NCBI GenBank assembly: GCA_002773975.1
Contig: PEZR01000178.1
Location: forward strand, 1 to 20,762
Reading direction: 5' to 3'
DNA from: Bdellovibrio sp. CG10_big_fil_rev_8_21_14_0_10_47_8
GTDB taxonomy: Bacteria > Bdellovibrionota > Bdellovibrionia > Bdellovibrionales > Bdellovibrionaceae
Length of the DNA: 20,762 nt
Positions 16,161 through 20,762 of this stretch are shown piece after piece (the stretch's first letter is position 1; each line of letters opens with the position of its first letter). The translations under genes were made by a program, and so were the position numbers. Below the pieces are notes generated by a model. It worked only from the letters and a program-made list of their open reading frames with translations, did no database searches and was not told the DNA's origin.

Positions 16161-16940
16161 CTAAAATTCCAGTTCAACAACAACGGGGCAGTGATCAGAG
16201 CCCTCAGTAGAATCCATGATGTCGGCAGAGCTCAGGTGCTTTTTTAACCCCTTTGAAACACAGATATAATCAATTCTCCAGCCACGATTGCCAAGCCGAG
16301 CAAGCTCTCGGTAGGACCACCAGGAATACCGGTCTTTGGCCTCCGGATTAAAATGGCGAAAGCTGTCGACAAAACCCAGGTTGAGAAAAGCATCAAACCA
16401 TTCTCGCTCTTCAGGCAAGAACCCACTTTCTTTGGACAAACGGACAGGATCATAAACATCAATCTCTTTGTGCGCGACATTGTAGTCACCAACAACCACG
16501 ATCTGTTTTCCCAACTTGAGTTGGGCTTTGAGGTGAACATTGAGATCTTTTAAAAATTGCTGTTTAAAGCTGTGTCTTTCTTCACCAGAGCCGCCATTTG
16601 GAAAATAGATATTGTACAGATCAAACTGAGGGTGTTCAGTAATGACGAAACGACCCTCGGAATCATAGGGGTGATGATCGATGCCGAGGCTCACTTTTTT
16701 GGGTTCTTGGTCAGCGAAGGTTGCAACCCCCGAATAACCTTTGCGGACCGCTGACGACCAATAGCTTTTTTGAAAACCCAGGGTTCGAACCGCCTCTTCA
16801 ACCTGATCAATATGAGCTTTGGTTTCCTGAACACAGAAAAGATTGGGTTTCGCTTCTGCCAAGAAATCCGCCAGGCCTTTTTTGGCACAAGCGCGGATTC
16901 CGTTCACATTCCAAGAGATGATTTTTAGTTTATCGGACAT
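16161..16940 (-). CDS. xthA: Exodeoxyribonuclease III (AP endonuclease family)
   Basis: 259 residues from the ATG at 16940; a TTG two codons upstream is in frame but less likely. The exonuclease-endonuclease-phosphatase fold motifs are complete: SWNVNGIRA (Asn11), QETK (Glu39, metal), GYSGVA (69-74), NIYFPNGG (110-117), GDYNVAH (Asp152, Asn154), GWRIDYICVS (Asp224) and GSDHCPV (Asp249-His250). The enzyme incises DNA at abasic sites and removes 3' blocks and nucleotides from duplex DNA in base-excision repair. Length matches the family. It is first in a leftward pair with fxsA and divergent from the peroxiredoxin gene, an arrangement that puts oxidative damage repair beside peroxide removal. 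No LexA box was seen in front of it. Confidence 0.94.
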   Translation of the reverse strand: MSDKLKIISWNVNGIRACAKKGLADFLAEAKPNLFCVQETKAHIDQVEEAVRTLGFQKSYWSSAVRKGYSGVATFADQEPKKVSLGIDHHPYDSEGRFVITEHPQFDLYNIYFPNGGSGEERHSFKQQFLKDLNVHLKAQLKLGKQIVVVGDYNVAHKEIDVYDPVRLSKESGFLPEEREWFDAFLNLGFVDSFRHFNPEAKDRYSWWSYRELARLGNRGWRIDYICVSKGLKKHLSSADIMDSTEGSDHCPVVVELEF

Positions 16941-17022
16941 GGCCAAGTCTTGGCTTATTTCTGAATCTGTGGCAACACTAACTCTTCGCTGTTTTGAATC
17001 AAAACTAACGCAAGGAGTAAAT

Positions 17023-17550
17023 ATGCCAATGATCGATCAACCAGCCCCTCAGTTTACAGCCGATGCTGTTGTTGACGGCGGAGAATTCAAAAAGATTTCT
17101 TTGTCTGACTACAAAGGCAAATGGCTTGTTTTGTTTTTCTATCCTTTGGATTTTACATTTGTTTGTCCTACGGAAATCACTCAGTTCCGTGATCGATTGG
17201 CGGAGTTTAAATCTGCTAAGGCTGAAGTTTTGGGTTGTTCTGTTGATTCCGTGCACTCGCACAAGCGTTGGCTGAAAGATGACCTTGGCAATTTGGGATA
17301 TCCTTTGGTAGCTGACCTGACAAAAAGGATCTCTCGGGATTATGGCGTTTTGCTCGAGGCCGCTGGGATCGCAACGCGTGGAACTTTCATCATCGACCCG
17401 GATCAAAAAATTCAATACATGGGCATTCACAACACCAGTGTGGGGCGTGATGCAAATGAAATCCTGCGTGTGTTGCAGGGCCTGCAATCTGGCGAACTTT
17501 GTGGCGCGGGTTGGAAAAAAGGTTCTGAGTTCGTTAAGCCTGGAAAATAA
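17023..17550 (+). CDS. Typical 2-Cys peroxiredoxin (AhpC/Prx1 family)
   Basis: 175 residues. AAGGAG at 17012-17017, five bases before the ATG at 17023, sets the start; the frame is open further back into xthA but that part is antisense shadow. The peroxidatic cysteine is Cys48 in DFTFVCPTE with Thr45 and Glu51 of the active site; the resolving cysteine is Cys160 in GELCGAGW. It reduces hydrogen peroxide and organic peroxides, forming a disulfide between subunits that thioredoxin or AhpF-type reductases reopen. GNLG stands in place of the GGLG of oxidation-sensitive enzymes, and the C-terminus stops 15 residues after Cys160, without the YF helix, so it is probably resistant to hyperoxidation. 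Its stop codon abuts the start of the next gene. Confidence 0.93.
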   Translation: MPMIDQPAPQFTADAVVDGGEFKKISLSDYKGKWLVLFFYPLDFTFVCPTEITQFRDRLAEFKSAKAEVLGCSVDSVHSHKRWLKDDLGNLGYPLVADLTKRISRDYGVLLEAAGIATRGTFIIDPDQKIQYMGIHNTSVGRDANEILRVLQGLQSGELCGAGWKKGSEFVKPGK

Positions 17551-18705
17551 TTGAGAGATCTTTTTGTTTCTCATCTTGTAAAAAATCATCCCAGTCTCGC
17601 TCAAGAGAACTTGAGCGAGCTGGTTTCTCCGCAACTTCTGTCTCCCTATGAAATTCGTTTGCCCGCCTCTGTATTGAAAGAAGCTCAAAGCTTTGTCGAG
17701 GCCACCTATCTTTTGCGGGAGAGCGCACCTTATCAAAAATATTTGTCTGCTGAAATTCAGGAGCGGGGCTTGAGTGATCCTGGGAACAAGTCTATCTGTA
17801 TGAGTTATGATTTTCATGTAACATCAACGGGTGGCTTGAAGCTAATTGAGGTCAATACCAACGCAGCTTTTTTAGCCATGGGTTATGAGATGTATCAATT
17901 CCGCCAAAGACCTCTGCCAGTGGCTGATTTTGATTTTGAGGAAATCAAAAGAAATATTTTGCTGGAGATGAGTCTCAATGGGAAATCTTCAGCCGGCAGT
18001 TTTTCAGTGGCGATTATTGATGAAGAACCAACTCAGCAAAGAATGTATATTGAATTTCTTGTCTACAAATCTTGGTTTGAAAAATGGGGATGGCCCACAG
18101 AAATATATGACTATCGAAATGTAAATGACCGGGCTCAGTTTATTTACAATCGGCTCACTGATTTTTACCTGAGCGACGAGTCCTCAAGAAATCTGAAAGA
18201 TCGATTTTTGAAAAGAGATGTTTGTTTGTCTCCGAACCCTTTTGAATACTTGTTGTTGGCTGACAAACAGCGAATGATTGATTGGAGCTTGGAAAAGTTT
18301 TGGCAAGATCTGCCGGAGTTGAGCCATCTAAAATCAGTGGTGCAAAAAAGTTTGTGCCTCACCAAAGATTTGGATTCTTATCAGGCCGAGGATATCTGGG
18401 CTCAGCGTAAAGGCTTGTTTCTCAAACCAAAACGAGCTTTTGGGGCCAAGCAAAGTTATCGGGGGGCATCGATTTCAAGAAAAGCCTTTGATGAAATCAC
18501 GGGCAAAGACTTTATTGCCCAAGAATATATTCCAGCTCCAGAGGTGACTTTTAAGACTCCTGAGGGACCCCAAACATTTAAATATGATCTCCGCTTTTAT
18601 GTTTATCAAAATCGCATCCAAATCGCAGTCGCACGAATTTACCAAGGCCAAGTTACCAATCTTAGAACTCCCGGTGGCGGCTTCGCTCCGATTATTTTTG
18701 AATAA
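17551..18705 (+). CDS. ATP-grasp-like protein, possibly circularly permuted
   Basis: 384 residues, with a TTG start directly after the peroxiredoxin TAA; no ATG or strong alternative exists before residue 84, and GGAAAA lies about 8 bases upstream. LIEVNTNAAF (98-107) resembles the Glu-x-Asn metal-binding block that closes ordinary ATP-grasp domains, yet here it comes first. The nucleotide-binding strand, FLKPKRAFGAKQSYRG (Lys292, Lys294, glycine-containing loop), comes second, followed by FIAQEYIPAPEV, KYDLRFYVYQNR and ARIYQGQVTNLRTPGGG near the C-terminus. That order fits circularly permuted ATP-grasp proteins such as the glutathionylspermidine synthase type. ATP-grasp enzymes join a carboxylate to an amine or thiol. 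The substrate is unknown; pairing with a peroxiredoxin suggests a thiol or peptide product, which is inference only. Confidence 0.6.
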   Translation: MRDLFVSHLVKNHPSLAQENLSELVSPQLLSPYEIRLPASVLKEAQSFVEATYLLRESAPYQKYLSAEIQERGLSDPGNKSICMSYDFHVTSTGGLKLIEVNTNAAFLAMGYEMYQFRQRPLPVADFDFEEIKRNILLEMSLNGKSSAGSFSVAIIDEEPTQQRMYIEFLVYKSWFEKWGWPTEIYDYRNVNDRAQFIYNRLTDFYLSDESSRNLKDRFLKRDVCLSPNPFEYLLLADKQRMIDWSLEKFWQDLPELSHLKSVVQKSLCLTKDLDSYQAEDIWAQRKGLFLKPKRAFGAKQSYRGASISRKAFDEITGKDFIAQEYIPAPEVTFKTPEGPQTFKYDLRFYVYQNRIQIAVARIYQGQVTNLRTPGGGFAPIIFE

Positions 18706-18711
18706 AAATGG

Positions 18712-18990
18712 TGGGCTCTCTCATTCCCAGCGTCCGTGAATCTGATCCCTTCAGAATTTATCGCCCCGTCATAGGTCGTGGCGCCGAAGCGCGAGAGCAA
18801 AAACCTTTATCTGATCAGCTCGAGCCAACGTTCAACGATTTTAAGAATCAATAAAACTAGTCCTAAAACACGTTTAGCGATCAACAAAAAACGACGAATT
18901 CTCCACTGTGGAGTGAAAGAGTCCGGCATTTGAACCTCCTCGAATATTGAAGAGGCCAGGTTCCTTTAAGAGCGAGAATGGGAGAGCCCA
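18712..18990. repeat. 15-base inverted repeat bracketing a small ORF
   Basis: TGGGCTCTCTCATTC at 18712-18726 is inverted as GAATGGGAGAGCCCA at 18976-18990, with one mismatch that would be a G-U pair in RNA. The arms are 249 bases apart, enclose the whole 40-codon ORF, and the right arm is part of the terminator hairpin at 18971-19001. No target-site duplication is visible at the outer edges. It could be the end repeats of a small non-autonomous element or a duplicated regulatory sequence. Confidence 0.4.
18807..18929 (-). CDS. 40-aa basic membrane/amphipathic small protein (hypothetical)
   Basis: A short frame with an excellent ribosome binding site: AGGAGG at 18935-18940, five bases before the ATG at 18929, ending in TAA at 18807. 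The 40 residues begin MPDSFTPQWRIRR, followed by a hydrophobic stretch (about 14-32, FLLIAKRVLGLVLLILKIV) interrupted by Lys/Arg, and end ERWLELIR. By count there are eight Lys/Arg against three Asp/Glu, so the peptide is cationic and could lie on or across the inner membrane. I recognise no family. Size and charge resemble small membrane proteins and type I toxins, but this is not evidence of toxicity. It lies 86 bases after the transpeptidase gene on the same strand and may be co-transcribed with it. A 13-base palindrome at 18901-18913 sits inside its 5' half. Confidence 0.55.
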   Translation of the reverse strand: MPDSFTPQWRIRRFLLIAKRVLGLVLLILKIVERWLELIR

Positions 18991-19001
18991 ACTCGCTTTT
19001 T
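18971..19001 (+). terminator. Intrinsic terminator, rightward
   Basis: AGCGAG at 18971-18976 pairs with CTCGCT at 18992-18997; an inner stem TGGG/CCCA (18979-18982 with 18987-18990) closes on the tetraloop AGAG. TTTTT follows to 19001. It would stop rightward transcription from the peroxiredoxin/ATP-grasp unit before it runs into the leftward transpeptidase gene. On the minus strand the hairpin lies in the leader of the small ORF and lacks a T run. Confidence 0.65.
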
Positions 19002-19015
19002 GCATTTTATGGATC

Positions 19016-20317
19016 CTATCTGTTGGTGGCGGGATCTCGTTCGGTGGCGGCGCTGAAAAACTTCTCGTTTTCTTTTGAGAACTCTTCTTTGAAGTGAGTT
19101 CGAAAAAGAGATTGCGCTAGATATGAAGACTTCACTGTCCAATAACGAACATTGACGGTCAGTGCAGCCACGGCAATCTTTTGATCATCGTTGATGGCGT
19201 ATCCGATAAACCAGTCGACTTTGCCACGGGGATTGTCGCCAGTCAGTGAACCCGTTTTGCCACCGATGACAAGTTCTCGAAATTTTCGGTCTTTTACCAG
19301 CGATCGAAATGATTTTCTGGAGGTGCCTTGGGTGATTGTGGCCTCCATCAAGTCCTTGAGTTTCTCTGCTCCTTCGGGACTCATCGTCACGGCAGCTGTG
19401 ACGGGCTCTGCTTGAAACAGAATTCTTCCATCATGAGTCTCCACTTTGTCGACCACATAAGGCACATGCATAACACCATCTTCGGCGATGGCGGAGGCAA
19501 TCATGGCTCCTTGAATGGGGCTCATGCGGGTGACTTTGTTGAAACCAGAGGCCAGTTCGGTCAGTCGGAAGCCCTTTTCTTTTGGAATTTCAGTGAAGCC
19601 AGAATCAAAGGGAAGATCGGAATCAATATTTTGGTTAAACCCAAATCGAATGGCGTAATCTTCGAGATCTTGGGGCACCAGCTTTTCCAAAGTCAGCCTT
19701 CCAAAGACCGTATTGATAGATCTGGCGAAGGCTTCTCGGAGGGTCATTTCTCGGGTCCATTTGTTCACTTTGGTGGACATCACGTTTTTTCGATAGAGTG
19801 TATGATTTCCACCATTGAACATCACGATGGTGTCCGGTGTGACGTTGTGCCGATCTAAGGCAGCGGTGGCCGTCACTATTTTAAAGAGAGAGGCCGCCGG
19901 AAAAGTTCCTCGTAAAGCGAGGTTGGGGGCATCGCTATCATTTTTTTGATAACTGGTAAGAGCCAATATTTTTCCCGTGGAAGCGTCCATCATAACGATG
20001 GCGCCATAGTCAGGTTTGTAGGACTTCAGCAGCCTTTCTGAAGCTTCTTGGAGAGTGTCATCCAGCGTATAGTGCACCAAAACCTTCTCGGTGCCCTGGT
20101 CCGAGGACCAATTGATTTCGGGAACCCACTGATTGTGCAGGACATAGGGGCCAATCTGTTCAGACAGTTTAGCGCGAATCTCTTGAATTTTCTCAGCTTT
20201 GGCGATCTCGATGGCTTCAGGCGTGGGCTTCACTGTTAAATACAAAGAAAGCCCCGCTAAGACCAAGCAGCACAACGAGAAAAAGTAGACCCAGATTTTT
20301 TTGGCTTCGATCTGCAT
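19016..20317 (-). CDS. Single-pass penicillin-binding transpeptidase domain protein
   Basis: 433 residues from the ATG at 20317, chosen because it gives a short cytoplasmic start and one membrane helix (about 8-28); the open frame continues 45 codons upstream without a ribosome binding site or family-like sequence. The D,D-transpeptidase domain has all three motifs: SLFK (143-146, acyl-enzyme Ser143), SIN (200-202) and KTG (354-356). It crosslinks peptidoglycan stems, or a relative hydrolyses them, in the periplasm and should bind beta-lactams. There is no glycosyltransferase domain, and the region between helix and catalytic domain (about 30-100) is much shorter than the dimerisation module of FtsI or PBP2, so this is a minimal class B-like form. 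An OXA-type beta-lactamase is less likely at this length. The C-terminus ends in a charged tail. It is divergent from the TetR gene. Confidence 0.8.
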   Translation of the reverse strand: MQIEAKKIWVYFFSLCCLVLAGLSLYLTVKPTPEAIEIAKAEKIQEIRAKLSEQIGPYVLHNQWVPEINWSSDQGTEKVLVHYTLDDTLQEASERLLKSYKPDYGAIVMMDASTGKILALTSYQKNDSDAPNLALRGTFPAASLFKIVTATAALDRHNVTPDTIVMFNGGNHTLYRKNVMSTKVNKWTREMTLREAFARSINTVFGRLTLEKLVPQDLEDYAIRFGFNQNIDSDLPFDSGFTEIPKEKGFRLTELASGFNKVTRMSPIQGAMIASAIAEDGVMHVPYVVDKVETHDGRILFQAEPVTAAVTMSPEGAEKLKDLMEATITQGTSRKSFRSLVKDRKFRELVIGGKTGSLTGDNPRGKVDWFIGYAINDDQKIAVAALTVNVRYWTVKSSYLAQSLFRTHFKEEFSKENEKFFSAATERDPATNR

Positions 20318-20378
20318 GGATCTATTATGAAACCATAAAAACAGGGGATCAACCTCGAAAGGAATCATCGGGAAAGAA

Positions 20379-20403
20379 ATTTTCGGGATATTTCCGAGAA
20401 AAT
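20379..20403. promoter_or_regulatory. Imperfect palindrome in the divergent transpeptidase/TetR gap
   Basis: ATTTTC at 20379-20384 and GAAAAT at 20398-20403 are exact inverses; between them CGGGA and TCCGA are nearly inverse, offset by one base. TetR-family repressors commonly bind such palindromes in the gap shared with the gene they control, so this is a candidate operator 40 bases before the TetR ATG and 62 before the transpeptidase start. Clear -35/-10 boxes were not identified. Confidence 0.3.
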
Positions 20404-20442
20404 ACCTAGACCTTTCGGCTTTTATTTTGAGAAAACAAGGAG

Positions 20443-20762
20443 ATGAAAACAAAAGAAAAAATTGTGATGACCTCTATCGACCTATTTAATCGACATGGGG
20501 TGGTGGCGGTGACCACGAATCACATCGCCAAAGAGCTGTCGATCAGCCCCGGGAACCTCTATTTCCACTTTGCGAACAAAGAAGAGATCATTCGTCAGAT
20601 TTTTCGCCTGATGAGCCGCGAGACTTATGATCTTTGGAAAACCAGGACTGGCCAGCGTCCCAAGCATCCCTTGGACCTGATCGAGAAAAATTTTGAACTC
20701 TTTTGGAGGTATCGTTTTTTTCATCGAGAAATGTACTATTTGCGACGCAAAGACGCACAGCT
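20443..20762 (+). CDS. TetR-family transcriptional regulator (partial, cut by window edge)
   Basis: 106 complete codons are visible and the frame is still open at the last base. The N-terminal DNA-binding domain is typical: KEKIVMTSIDLFNRHGV (helix 1), TTNHIAKELSISPGNLYFHF (helix-turn-helix, about 24-43) and NKEEIIRQIF (45-54). The start of the ligand/dimerisation domain includes FWRYRFFHREMYYLRRKD, which resembles the branch whose members carry RYRFF-x-R-(D/E) at this place. Such proteins usually repress a neighbour until a small molecule binds; the ligand is unknown. AAGGAG at 20437-20442 touches the ATG directly, with no spacer, which is poor for initiation; a GTG/ATG at 20464/20467 would cut into helix 1, and an in-frame TGA at 20428-20430 excludes longer forms. 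Divergent from the transpeptidase gene. Confidence 0.88.
   Translation, partial: MKTKEKIVMTSIDLFNRHGVVAVTTNHIAKELSISPGNLYFHFANKEEIIRQIFRLMSRETYDLWKTRTGQRPKHPLDLIEKNFELFWRYRFFHREMYYLRRKDAQ

Noticed and set aside
16843..17022. Upstream extension of the peroxiredoxin frame across the xthA start
   Set aside because: AAGGAG at 17012-17017 and the family N-terminus point to 17023; the upstream part is antisense to xthA.
17005..17817. Leftward 270-codon frame opposite the peroxiredoxin and the start of the ATP-grasp gene
   Set aside because: Long but antisense to two well-supported coding sequences, with no ribosome binding site or family resemblance.
20482..20724. Leftward 80-codon frame inside the TetR gene
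   Set aside because: The rightward frame encodes an unmistakable TetR domain; the opposite frame has no recognisable sequence.
1..20762. CRISPR arrays, tRNA genes, insertion sequences, phage or defence genes
   Set aside because: No direct-repeat array, no tRNA cloverleaf pattern and no transposase or integrase-like protein was seen; the search was by eye and not exhaustive.

Overview
The window looks like a chromosomal segment of a Gram-negative, Bdellovibrio-type bacterium (Bdellovibrionota). This is inferred from a LexA operator of the TTAC-N3-GTAA form that I recall being described for Bdellovibrio, from several exported hydrolases and lipoproteins, and from a full outer-membrane and Tat toolkit. 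No rRNA gene or other taxonomic marker is present, so the assignment is tentative. I see no tRNA, CRISPR array, insertion sequence or phage gene.

Left part (1-9260), envelope and exported proteins: a lysophospholipid-acyltransferase-like protein with a signal peptide; a large lipoprotein with a Ser/Thr linker and a predicted beta-helix; on the other strand, a secreted papain-like cysteine protease overlapping a small secreted four-cysteine protein; a NodB-type polysaccharide deacetylase lipoprotein; then, reading leftward, tatA followed after one base by an MpaA-like murein peptide amidase, and a small outer-membrane beta-barrel. Much of this fits cell-wall and surface remodelling.

Centre (9441-15518), the best-defined system: a LexA-type repressor, ImuA, ImuB and DnaE2 in one co-oriented run. 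This is the SOS-inducible mutagenic translesion synthesis cassette. One long palindrome containing a perfect TTAC-N3-GTAA box overlaps the lexA start region and probably controls all four genes. DnaE2 keeps its catalytic aspartates. ImuB keeps a beta-clamp motif but has lost the polymerase acidic residues and, unusually, appears to lack the whole fingers subdomain. ImuA has a P-loop without the lysine.

Right part (15601-20762): xthA and fxsA in a leftward pair; rightward, a 2-Cys peroxiredoxin whose stop codon abuts a TTG-started, ATP-grasp-like protein (possibly circularly permuted); a 310-base gap holding a 40-codon small ORF with an excellent ribosome binding site, bracketed by an inverted repeat whose right arm lies in a rightward terminator hairpin; a minimal single-pass penicillin-binding transpeptidase; and, divergent from it, the 5' part of a TetR-family regulator cut by the window edge.

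Points I consider most worth checking: the fingers-less ImuB, the 40-aa small protein, the peroxiredoxin/ATP-grasp pair, and the LexA operator that overlaps a nearly leaderless start.
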